DNA from: Campylobacteraceae bacterium
GTDB taxonomy: Bacteria; Campylobacterota; Campylobacteria; Campylobacterales; Campylobacteraceae
Direction of reading: 5' to 3'
Assembly: GCA_012521935.1 (NCBI GenBank)
Contig: JAAYLJ010000027.1
Coordinates: 1 to 13,023, forward strand
Length of the DNA stretch: 13,023 nt
Position numbers and translations under genes: made by a program. Shown here in pieces: positions 1-6,538 of the stretch; within the stretch, counting starts at the first letter, position 1, and every line of letters begins with the position of its first letter. The notes below the pieces were generated by a model. It had not been told where the DNA came from and searched no databases. It was given only the letters and a program-made list of their open reading frames with translations.

Positions 1-452
1 CATAAAATCCTAGCATAAGTGATAGCTGCTGGCATCAAATCTTTTGTCTCATTACTTGCAAATCCAAACATAATCCCTTGATCACCAGCCCCAATCTCTC
101 CATCAGCCTTATCAACTCCTTGGTTAATATCTGGAGATTGTTGGTTTAAAAATACTTGAACATTTACATCTTCAGGGTATAGTGTTTGCTCTTTACTAAA
201 GCCGCTTTTGCCGTCATATCCAATCTTTATAAGAGTATCTTTTACAATCTTTTTATATTCATCAATGCCAAGATTTACATCTGCTTTAACCTCGCCACCA
301 ATGATGATCTCTTTTCCTGCAATGAAAACCTCACTAGCTACCCTAGCATTTGGATCCTCTTTTATCAATCTATCAACCACCGCGTCAGCAATGATATCAG
401 CACACTTATCAGGATGTCCTGGACTTACAACTTCTGAGGTAAATAGGTACAT
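1..452 (-). CDS. metK: S-adenosylmethionine synthase, N-terminal part (cut by window edge)
   Basis: This is the first 150 codons of methionine adenosyltransferase, the cytosolic enzyme that makes S-adenosylmethionine from methionine and ATP. The protein begins MYLFTSEVVSPGHPDK; the GHPDK segment near residue 12 is the conserved nucleotide/methionine-binding motif, and a GAGDQGIMFG motif near residue 120 belongs to the same family. The rest of the gene lies beyond base 1 of the window. The ATG at 450-452 is chosen because the family normally starts at this MYLFTSEVVSPGH segment and an AAAGG ribosome binding site (459-463) sits just upstream. It lies 70 bases downstream of aat on the same strand but has a good extended -10 box of its own in that gap, so it is probably transcribed independently. 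No riboswitch-like leader is visible. Identity is very secure. Confidence 0.97.
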   Translation of the reverse strand, partial: MYLFTSEVVSPGHPDKCADIIADAVVDRLIKEDPNARVASEVFIAGKEIIIGGEVKADVNLGIDEYKKIVKDTLIKIGYDGKSGFSKEQTLYPEDVNVQVFLNQQSPDINQGVDKADGEIGAGDQGIMFGFASNETKDLMPAAITYARIL

Positions 453-486
453 AAACTGCCTTTATCTTTGGTTTTAAAAAAGTTTT

Positions 487-495
487 AGTATATCA
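487..495 (-). promoter_or_regulatory. Extended -10 promoter element for metK
   Basis: Read on the minus strand this is TGATATACT, an extended -10 (TGn followed by TATACT). It predicts transcription start near 480 and a leader of about 28 bases before metK. No clear -35 box is visible; weak -35 boxes are common in Campylobacter sigma-70 promoters. It is a motif match only. Confidence 0.5.
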
Positions 496-522
496 ATATT
501 TAAATTAAAGATATATTTTATC

Positions 523-1188
523 TTAATTATTTCTCTTAAATAACTTAGTATCATTTTTTGCTTCATTTAAAATATTTAAATAACTCTTCCTTGAAATCAA
601 TCTCCCACCAATTCTTAAAAGATGAGGATTTGGAACTTGCGCATCAATTAGTGTTAAATTTTTGCCATACTTATATATTAAAGCCCATAAAGCAACCTTT
701 GAGGCATTTGGTTTTAGTGAAACCATAGACTCCCCACAAAACAAAGATCCAACACTAACCCCATAAACTCCGCCTACTAACTCTTTATCTTCATAAACTG
801 TGATTGAGTGGGCTAGCCCTAACTTAAAAAGTTCCCCATAAGCTGCTCTCATCTTTTTCGTAATCCAAGTTTTCTTTCTTGAAGCACAAAGCAAAACTAA
901 ATTATCAAAATCTACATTTAATTTTGTATCATATTTTCTTATAAATCTTTTTACAGTTTTACCAACTCTGTACTCATTTGGAAAAATTACACATCTTGGA
1001 TCAGGAGACCACCAAAGTGGGGGTGAGCCCTCCTCAAACCATGGAAAAATCCCACTCTCATAAGCGCTAATGAGTCTTTTACTACTTAAACCTCCCCCAA
1101 GCGCTAAAGGTGCATTTTTAGGACTAAAAAGTGGGTTTGGAAAAGAGGTATCTTTATTTAAAAAAACTATTTCACTATTTAAACTCAA
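523..1188 (-). CDS. aat: Leucyl/phenylalanyl-tRNA--protein transferase
   Basis: Aat transfers Leu or Phe from aminoacyl-tRNA to proteins with an N-terminal Lys or Arg, creating primary N-degrons that ClpS delivers to ClpAP. The 221-residue protein has the family motifs in order: GIFPWF (46-51), WWSPDPR (59-65), AHSI (126-129), LVGGVYG (137-143), FCGESM (150-155), NASK (161-164) and LIDAQ (180-184), whose Asp and Gln match the proposed catalytic residues of the usual LIDCQ motif. Length is normal for the family. The start is TTG at 1186-1188: a stop codon lies two codons upstream in frame, and no ATG occurs before residue 113, deep inside the conserved domain. The start lies within the end of clpA (14-base overlap), so translation is probably coupled to clpA. 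It is the last gene of the operon, and its position next to clpA and clpS fits its role exactly. Confidence 0.95.
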   Translation of the reverse strand: MSLNSEIVFLNKDTSFPNPLFSPKNAPLALGGGLSSKRLISAYESGIFPWFEEGSPPLWWSPDPRCVIFPNEYRVGKTVKRFIRKYDTKLNVDFDNLVLLCASRKKTWITKKMRAAYGELFKLGLAHSITVYEDKELVGGVYGVSVGSLFCGESMVSLKPNASKVALWALIYKYGKNLTLIDAQVPNPHLLRIGGRLISRKSYLNILNEAKNDTKLFKRNN

Positions 1189-3337
1189 AAGCTAAAGTCC
1201 CATTTTTAAAACCAATTTTTGCCACGCCACCTTTGGCAAGTGAGCCAAAAAGCACCTCATCAGTAAGTGCACTTTTTACCTCTTCTTGAATGACTCTTCT
1301 CATCTCCCTCGCGCCTAAACTATCGCTAAAACCTTTTTTAGCTAGGTACTCTTTTGCTTTTTTTGTAATGGTTATATCTATTTTTTTACCCTTTAACTGC
1401 TCTTTAAGCTCATCAATTAGCTTATCTACTATTTTTAGCATATGCTCTTCTTTTAAAGAGTTAAAAGGAACTATGGCATCAAGTCTATTTCTAAATTCTG
1501 GTGCAAAAAACTTTACAACCGCCCTATTAGTCTGATCTAATTCATCTTTAGTAAAGCCCACTTGAGGGGCTTCTTTAGTTCCTAAATTTGAAGTCATAAT
1601 GATGATTGTATTTCTAAAATCACTCTTTTCTCCACTATTATCAGTTAAGAGCGCTGCGTCAAAAACTTGAAGCAATATATTTAGCAAATCCTCATGAGCC
1701 TTCTCTATCTCATCAAGCAATAAAACAGAAAATGGATGTTTTTTAACAACCTTCGTAAGCTGACCTCCCTCTTCATATCCAACATATCCTGGAGGTGCGC
1801 CAACAAGCTTGCTTACTGTATGTTTTTCCATATATTCACTCATGTCAAAACGCTCAAAATGAACTCCAAGCCCCAAAGCTAGCTCTTTGGCTAATTCAGT
1901 TTTTCCAACTCCAGTTGGCCCTGTAAAAAGGAAAGCTCCTATTGGCCCCTCAGGATTTCCAAGCCCAGCTCTAGCTCTTTTTATGGCAGAGGTTAATTTT
2001 AGTATAGCTTCATCTTGTCCAAAAATCTTTAACTTTAACTTCTCTTCTAGATTTTTTAATACCTTTGTATCATCCATGCTTAAGTCTAAAGATGGGATTT
2101 GTGCCATACTAGAGAGTGTTTTTTTAATATCTTTAGAGGTTACATTTACTCTTTTTTTATCGCTTAAATGAAACGATGCGCCCGTTTCATCTATGACATC
2201 TATGGCTGAATCTGGTAAAAATCTATCGTTTAAATATTTCTTAGCTAATCCTACGGAATCTTTTAATGTTTTTGGTGAAAAAGATACATTGTGGTGTTTT
2301 TCATAAATAGGGGCGAGTCCTAATAAAATCTTATAAGCATCTTCCACCGATGGCTCATCTATATCTACCTTTGCAAACCTTCTACTTAAGGCTTTATCTT
2401 TATCAAAAAAGTTCCTAAATTCACTATATGTAGTAGCTCCAATACATTTTAATTTTCCTGAAGCTAAAGATGGTTTTAAAAGGTTTGATAAATCCATAGA
2501 TCCCCCACTTGTTGAGCCTGCACCAACTATGGTATGTATCTCATCTATGAATAAAATAGCCTTCTCTTTTTTCTCCAAAGCTTCCAAAATCTCTTTAAGT
2601 CTTTTTTCAAAATCGCCTCTATATTTTGTGCCAGAAAGAAGTGCGCCTAAATCAAGCCCATAAAGCTTGCTATCTTTTAAAATATCTGGAACTTCTTCAT
2701 TTACAATCGCTAAAGCCAAACCCTCAACGATAGCTGTTTTTCCAACTCCAGGCTCTCCTACAAGTAGTGGGTTGTTTTTCTTTCTTCTACAAAGGATTTG
2801 CCAAATTCTCCTACTCTCTTCTTCCCTGCCAATAAGAGGATCTACTCTTCCTTCTTTAGCTAAAGAGATTAAGTCGATTGTATATTTTAAAAGTGATTCA
2901 TCTTTCTTTGTTTCAAACCCTTGCGTGATAGCTTCTTGTAGTGTTAGTTTTGTAACTCCTTGTTTTTTCATGAGATAAACACTATATGAAGAGTGTTCTT
3001 CAAATAAAGATAACAACAAGTCAATAGGAGTTGCTTGCTCTTTCCCAGCACCCTTTGTCTGGCTTATCATTCTCTCCATCGTCCTATTAAGAGCAACTGT
3101 TTCAAAAGGTTGATATGCACTCTTTTCTGGAATGGTTGAAAAATTTGCATCCAAATGAGATAGCGTCTCTTTTTTAAGCTCATCTACATTTGCCCCACAT
3201 GTTTTTAATAGCTCCATCACATCCTTTGAGTGCAAAAGTTCATAAAATATATGCTCAATTGAAATATACTCATGTCTTTTATTTTTTACAAATTCAAATG
3301 CACTGGTTAATACTAAATTAAGTGCTGGGTTTAACAT
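1175..3337 (-). CDS. clpA: ATP-dependent Clp protease unfoldase subunit ClpA
   Basis: ClpA is the hexameric AAA+ unfoldase that feeds substrates into ClpP. The 720-residue protein has an N-terminal Clp repeat domain (about 1-145, where ClpS docks), then two AAA+ modules. D1 has Walker A GEPGVGKT (194-201), Walker B ILFIDE (261-266) and a pore loop with KYRG (238-241). D2 has Walker A GPTGVGKT (473-480), Walker B VLLLDE (538-543), pore loop GYVG (517-520), an FRNR segment (615-618) with the likely arginine finger, and sensor 2 GAREMR (675-680). VGF at 593-595 matches the ClpP-docking tripeptide, so a ClpP partner, not encoded here, is expected. No ClpB-type coiled-coil middle domain separates the two modules, which favours ClpA over ClpB/ClpC. 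The ATG lies two bases after the clpS stop, with a GAGGA ribosome binding site inside the end of clpS. It is slightly shorter than E. coli ClpA. Confidence 0.97.
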   Translation of the reverse strand: MLNPALNLVLTSAFEFVKNKRHEYISIEHIFYELLHSKDVMELLKTCGANVDELKKETLSHLDANFSTIPEKSAYQPFETVALNRTMERMISQTKGAGKEQATPIDLLLSLFEEHSSYSVYLMKKQGVTKLTLQEAITQGFETKKDESLLKYTIDLISLAKEGRVDPLIGREEESRRIWQILCRRKKNNPLLVGEPGVGKTAIVEGLALAIVNEEVPDILKDSKLYGLDLGALLSGTKYRGDFEKRLKEILEALEKKEKAILFIDEIHTIVGAGSTSGGSMDLSNLLKPSLASGKLKCIGATTYSEFRNFFDKDKALSRRFAKVDIDEPSVEDAYKILLGLAPIYEKHHNVSFSPKTLKDSVGLAKKYLNDRFLPDSAIDVIDETGASFHLSDKKRVNVTSKDIKKTLSSMAQIPSLDLSMDDTKVLKNLEEKLKLKIFGQDEAILKLTSAIKRARAGLGNPEGPIGAFLFTGPTGVGKTELAKELALGLGVHFERFDMSEYMEKHTVSKLVGAPPGYVGYEEGGQLTKVVKKHPFSVLLLDEIEKAHEDLLNILLQVFDAALLTDNSGEKSDFRNTIIIMTSNLGTKEAPQVGFTKDELDQTNRAVVKFFAPEFRNRLDAIVPFNSLKEEHMLKIVDKLIDELKEQLKGKKIDITITKKAKEYLAKKGFSDSLGAREMRRVIQEEVKSALTDEVLFGSLAKGGVAKIGFKNGTLAFEFK

Positions 3338-3339
3338 AT

Positions 3340-3633
3340 TTATTCCTCTTCTAAAATAGCTCTTAATGGAAAAGAGTTGGCCCTTGCACTTTTATGCACT
3401 TGTGTAGCTTTGGTTTCTGCTATCTCTTTTGTATATATGCCACAAACTCCCTTTCCTTTTTCATGAATGGCAAGCATTATTGCAACTGCCCTTTCACTAT
3501 TGTGTCCAAAAATATCCATCAAAATCCCAACTACAAACTCCATAGTTGTAAAATCATCATTTAAAAGTACTACTTTATATCTTTTTGGGATTTTTAAATC
3601 AACGCTTTTTTTGACTAACTCTTTTGTACTCAT
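3340..3633 (-). CDS. clpS: ATP-dependent Clp protease adaptor ClpS
   Basis: ClpS binds proteins with N-terminal Leu, Phe, Tyr or Trp and hands them to ClpA. The 97-residue protein keeps the substrate pocket: Asn25 and Asp26 in LLNDDFTTMEFV (23-34), the gatekeeper Met31, and His57 in AIHEKGKG. These are offset by exactly nine from E. coli Asn34, Asp35, Met40 and His66, so N-degron binding should be intact. CGIYT (64-68) and AETKATQV (71-78) are further family signatures. The N-terminal extension that interferes with ClpA's ATPase cycle is shorter than in E. coli by about nine residues. The start codon overlaps the stop of the upstream thioredoxin lipoprotein gene (ATGA, 3630-3633), and clpA follows two bases after the stop, so adaptor and unfoldase are translated as a coupled pair. 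Confidence 0.97.
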   Translation of the reverse strand: MSTKELVKKSVDLKIPKRYKVVLLNDDFTTMEFVVGILMDIFGHNSERAVAIMLAIHEKGKGVCGIYTKEIAETKATQVHKSARANSFPLRAILEEE

Positions 3634-4232
3634 CTTTTATTTAAAATCCTCATTAAATCTTTTTCAATTATGAATGTATCGATACTTCCTATATAGTATC
3701 TATTATCTTTTTTTCCTTCCCAAACATCTGTTACTTGCTGGTACTTACCATCTTTTAAAACTACTTTAAATGGAACTTGAAGTGCTGGCTTATACTCTAT
3801 GTCAAAAGTGACACTCTCAGCGATTCTAGCATTCTCTTTCCCATTAGCAATGAAGTAGTAAGCTCCATATTTTTGGGCAAAATTCTCTAGGGCATAAACA
3901 TTAGTAACATCTTCTAAATGAGTTAACGCAATGATTATAAACTCATCATGATTTTTTAATTGCAAATTTGTCAAACTAGCAGCTTCCTCTTGGCAAGGCT
4001 TGCAAAATGTACCAAATATATCTATCATTAATACTTTTTCCTCCTCGCCCTCAACCACAAAACCACCATCAGTTCTGATTAAAGTTTTGCTTCCCCCATG
4101 AATATTTTCAAGAACAATTTTTTCACCCTTTTCATAAGGCTTAACTAAAGGCGCGGGGCCATCCTCTTTTCCCTCGCAACCAAAAATCATAAATCCTACT
4201 AAAACTAAAGTGGCAATTTTCAAAAATTTCAT
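3630..4232 (-). CDS. Thioredoxin-like lipoprotein with CKPC active site
   Basis: The 200-residue protein begins with a lipoprotein signal (MKFLKIATLVLVGFMIFGC), with the lipobox Cys at residue 19, so it should be exported and lipid-anchored in the periplasm. A thioredoxin/TlpA-like fold follows: beta strand VLMIDIFGTF (67-76), redox motif CKPC (77-80), and a likely cis-proline at Pro154 in LQVPFKVVLKDGKY. It probably reduces or exchanges disulfides in exported proteins; the partner is unknown. From memory it corresponds to Cj1106 of C. jejuni, annotated as a periplasmic thioredoxin. The gene follows smpB by 33 bases, with an AAAGGA ribosome binding site (4238-4243), and overlaps clpS by four bases. 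Why a periplasmic redox protein should be coupled to a cytoplasmic adaptor is unclear. The family is secure, the substrate is not. Confidence 0.88.
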   Translation of the reverse strand: MKFLKIATLVLVGFMIFGCEGKEDGPAPLVKPYEKGEKIVLENIHGGSKTLIRTDGGFVVEGEEEKVLMIDIFGTFCKPCQEEAASLTNLQLKNHDEFIIIALTHLEDVTNVYALENFAQKYGAYYFIANGKENARIAESVTFDIEYKPALQVPFKVVLKDGKYQQVTDVWEGKKDNRYYIGSIDTFIIEKDLMRILNKR

Positions 4233-4265
4233 TTTAATCCTTTTTCAATAGTCTATTCAATTAAG

Positions 4266-4721
4266 TTAAATATATTTTTTCATTGCGGCTCTTGCTTCCT
4301 TATCCGCTTCTCTTTTTTTCAAAGTTTCCCTTTTATCGTGTATATTCTTTCCTCTAGCTAGCGCGATTTGAACTTTAGCTAAATTCTTAGAGTTAAAATA
4401 GACTCTTAAAGCCACTATGGTAAGTCCATCTTGACTAACTTTGCCAGCTAATTTATCGATCTCTTTTTTATGTAAAAGAAGCTTTCTATCTCTTTTTTCT
4501 TCTGGCCTAAAAAGAGGATTAGCACTCTGGGGGTATGAAATATGAGCTCCAATTAAATAAGCTTCTCCTTTTAAAATCCTCACATATGAATCTTTTAAAT
4601 TTATCTTTCCAAGCCTAATGGACTTTACCTCGCTCCCTTTAAGTGAAATGCCAGCTTCAAACTTCTCCAAAATCTCATAATCATGCCACGCTTTTTTATT
4701 TTGCGCAATTGTTTTAGACAT
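4266..4721 (-). CDS. smpB: SsrA-binding protein SmpB
   Basis: SmpB binds tmRNA and brings it to stalled ribosomes, so that incomplete proteins receive a degradation tag and the ribosome is released. The 151-residue protein has normal length and all family blocks: NKKAWHDYEI (8-17), FEAGISLKGSEVKSIRLGK (21-39), the DSYVRI segment (44-49), RDRKLLLHKKEI (77-88), and the C-terminal ALARGKNIHDKRET region followed by a basic tail (about 133-151). That tail enters the decoding centre in known homologues. The start ATG (4719-4721) overlaps the end of ispE by eight bases, suggesting coupled translation. tmRNA itself is not in the window. Its placement upstream of clpS, clpA and aat puts ribosome-rescue tagging and Clp substrate delivery in one transcript. 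Confidence 0.97.
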   Translation of the reverse strand: MSKTIAQNKKAWHDYEILEKFEAGISLKGSEVKSIRLGKINLKDSYVRILKGEAYLIGAHISYPQSANPLFRPEEKRDRKLLLHKKEIDKLAGKVSQDGLTIVALRVYFNSKNLAKVQIALARGKNIHDKRETLKKREADKEARAAMKKYI

Positions 4722-5490
4722 TTTTTATCCTAAATAATGAACTCCCACTTCCACTTAAAAACCATCCATCTTTCACATGTTCATTTAACTCTGGATACAA
4801 AGCTAGTGTTGAATTAAAAAGATCATTTAATGAAAATGGGGAGTAATTAGTTAAAATCTCTTCACTTTTTAGCCCTTTTAACTCTTTAGCTAATTTTAAA
4901 TCTATCTCATTTAATCTATTTTTTCTAAAATGAGTATAAACACTTTTAGTATTGCATGAAATAGGGAGGGTTTTTACCTCTAAATTAAGTTTTTTGTCTT
5001 CAAAACAAAAAACTTTCTCCCCAACTCCTTCTACATTAGCAAAGTTATATTCATGAATGAAAAATGGCAAATCTGAGCCAATTTTAATGGCTATTTGACT
5101 CAGTTTTTCTTTAGTTAAATTTAACTCCAGCTCTTCATTACAAAAAAGTAAAAATGAAGCAGCATTGCTACTTCCCCCGCCAAGTCCTGAACCTATTGGA
5201 ATGTTTTTATCAACTTCTATAAAGTAAGAGTTAAAAAATTTTACTATTTTCTCTTTATGTTCTGTTTTTAAAAGCTCTTTATAAGCCTTGTAGATACTAT
5301 TTTGTTCCAAATCACAATTGAAATTTCCCTTGAGTAAAAATTCACTACTATTTTTTGTTTTTGGTAAAAAACTGATACTATCAAACAGTTCTTTTAAAAG
5401 CATAAACCTTGAAAGAAGCATATGATAACTGCCACAAGTACCAGTTATTTTTAAAAATATATTTATTTTGGCAAATGAGAGGGTTGTCAT
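4714..5490 (-). CDS. ispE: 4-diphosphocytidyl-2-C-methyl-D-erythritol kinase
   Basis: IspE phosphorylates the 2-hydroxyl of CDP-methylerythritol, the fourth step of the MEP pathway to isoprenoid precursors. It is a GHMP kinase, and the three family motifs are present: AKINIFLKITG (7-17) with catalytic Lys8, the glycine-rich ATP loop PIGSGLGGGSSNAA (98-111), and the C-terminal SGSGSSLF (246-253). Asp140 in GSDLPFF matches the catalytic aspartate. At 258 residues it is shorter than E. coli IspE because the chain ends soon after motif 3, which seems usual for Campylobacter. Its ATG overlaps the csrA stop (ATGA, 5487-5490) and its end overlaps smpB by eight bases, so it sits inside a coupled run of genes. 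Nothing suggests loss of function. Confidence 0.95.
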   Translation of the reverse strand: MTTLSFAKINIFLKITGTCGSYHMLLSRFMLLKELFDSISFLPKTKNSSEFLLKGNFNCDLEQNSIYKAYKELLKTEHKEKIVKFFNSYFIEVDKNIPIGSGLGGGSSNAASFLLFCNEELELNLTKEKLSQIAIKIGSDLPFFIHEYNFANVEGVGEKVFCFEDKKLNLEVKTLPISCNTKSVYTHFRKNRLNEIDLKLAKELKGLKSEEILTNYSPFSLNDLFNSTLALYPELNEHVKDGWFLSGSGSSLFRIKNV

Positions 5491-5723
5491 TTTTTAAACT
5501 TAATCTTTGAAGCAAGCTCTACTAATTCACTACCATCAAGCTCTTTAATAGCTGCAAGGTTACTTTTTTCAACTGCTTTAGCAAGCTCACTTCTTAAAAT
5601 TAAAACTTTTTTAGGAGCCTTAATGCCAAGCTTTATCACACCTTTATTAACCTCAACTACTTCAAGTTCTATATCATCTCCAAGCCAAATCCCCTCACCC
5701 TCTTTTCTTGAAAGTACTAACAT
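5487..5723 (-). CDS. csrA: Carbon storage regulator CsrA (RNA-binding translational regulator)
   Basis: CsrA is a dimeric RNA-binding protein that recognises GGA in hairpin loops and usually blocks ribosome binding. This 78-residue version has the two RNA-contact segments: MLVLSRKEGEGI at the N-terminus, including Leu4 and Arg6, and APKKVLILRSEL (36-47) with the essential Arg44. It is longer than E. coli CsrA (61 residues); the extra C-terminal helix region (about 50-78) resembles CsrA proteins controlled by the protein antagonist FliW, as established for C. jejuni, where CsrA represses flagellin. FliW is not in the window. The gene starts inside the last codons of truB (seven-base overlap), with AGGAT just before the start, and overlaps ispE by four bases. 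Identity is secure; control by FliW here is inference. Confidence 0.96.
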   Translation of the reverse strand: MLVLSRKEGEGIWLGDDIELEVVEVNKGVIKLGIKAPKKVLILRSELAKAVEKSNLAAIKELDGSELVELASKIKFKK

Positions 5724-6538
5724 TGTTTTATCCTATTTAAGTGGTATATAACACTATCATTTTTAATCTCTACTATTGAAAAAAACTTTTGGGCTAAAAC
5801 TAAATAGATCCCATCTTGTTGATTTTCAAAATCTTTTACTTTAAGAACTCTTCCAAGAAGCAAATCCTCTTCATCTTTTAAGTATCTATTTTTTGGTAAA
5901 GATATATACTTAAGCGGATTTAATGCTCTTTCATTTTCATACCTAAAGTCTTCCTCGCTCACTCTTGTAAGTGAGCTTAAAGCTCCATCAAATCCTAATT
6001 TTTTAGCAATTATCTCGCCTAAAGATCTAACATAAGCCCCTTCATTAACTACTACATCAAAAGTTAAAAAAGGGTGATTATAGTGAATAATTTTTGCTTC
6101 AAAAACTTCCATTTCTAAGCTTTTTAACTCTACATTTTTCCCTTCTCTAGCTAGCTTATAAGCCCTTTTTCCATCAATTTTTTTAGCACTATATATTGGA
6201 GGGGTATATATATGTTTTTTAATTAAATTTTTAAAAATTATCTCTATTGAGCTTGGATGAAAAGGCATAACATCTTTAACCTCTTCAATTAATTCAATAT
6301 CTAAACTAGGGCTTTTTGCTCCTATCCAAAGGGTTGCAATGTACCTTTTTTTAGACTTTTCTAAAAACGTAAAAAGCTTAGTATAGCTTCCAAAAGCTAC
6401 CACTAAAGCACCGCTAGCAAAAGGATCTAAAGTTCCAGAGTAGCCAGCTTTTTTAACACCATATTTTCTTTTGATTCTTTTTAAGCAAAAATTGCTTGAT
6501 TCGCCGCTTTTTTTATGGGCAACAAAAAGTCTATCCAT
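5717..6538 (-). CDS. truB: tRNA pseudouridine(55) synthase
   Basis: TruB converts U55 of the T loop of most tRNAs to pseudouridine and also helps tRNA folding. The 273-residue protein has the family catalytic segment SGTLDPFASGALVVAFG (34-50) with nucleophile Asp38, the following YIATLWIGAKSPSLD region, and the PPIYSAKKIDGKRAYKLAR block conserved in TruB. A short C-terminal part after about residue 210 is less conserved. The start ATG shares a base with the uvrD stop (TAATG, 6536-6540), and the end overlaps csrA, so it lies in a fully coupled chain. The first residues MDRLFVAHKKSGESS match the usual TruB N-terminus, supporting the start. Confidence 0.95.
   Translation of the reverse strand: MDRLFVAHKKSGESSNFCLKRIKRKYGVKKAGYSGTLDPFASGALVVAFGSYTKLFTFLEKSKKRYIATLWIGAKSPSLDIELIEEVKDVMPFHPSSIEIIFKNLIKKHIYTPPIYSAKKIDGKRAYKLAREGKNVELKSLEMEVFEAKIIHYNHPFLTFDVVVNEGAYVRSLGEIIAKKLGFDGALSSLTRVSEEDFRYENERALNPLKYISLPKNRYLKDEEDLLLGRVLKVKDFENQQDGIYLVLAQKFFSIVEIKNDSVIYHLNRIKQC

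Noticed and set aside
186..477. Two overlapping plus-strand open frames of 83 and 89 codons
   Set aside because: They lie antisense to metK, which has clear family motifs; both are hydrophobic, low-complexity shadow frames without ribosome binding sites.
453..522. SAM riboswitch upstream of metK
   Set aside because: The gap is only 70 bases and the predicted leader about 28 bases, with no stem-rich structure.
1290..2978. Several plus-strand open frames inside clpA
   Set aside because: All are antisense shadows of strongly conserved AAA+ coding sequence and show no recognisable domains.
4245..4261. Near-palindrome TTCAATAGTCTATTCAA between smpB and the thioredoxin lipoprotein, as a terminator or operator
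   Set aside because: It has a mismatch in each arm, a one-base centre and no following U-run on the minus strand; probably chance in AT-rich DNA.
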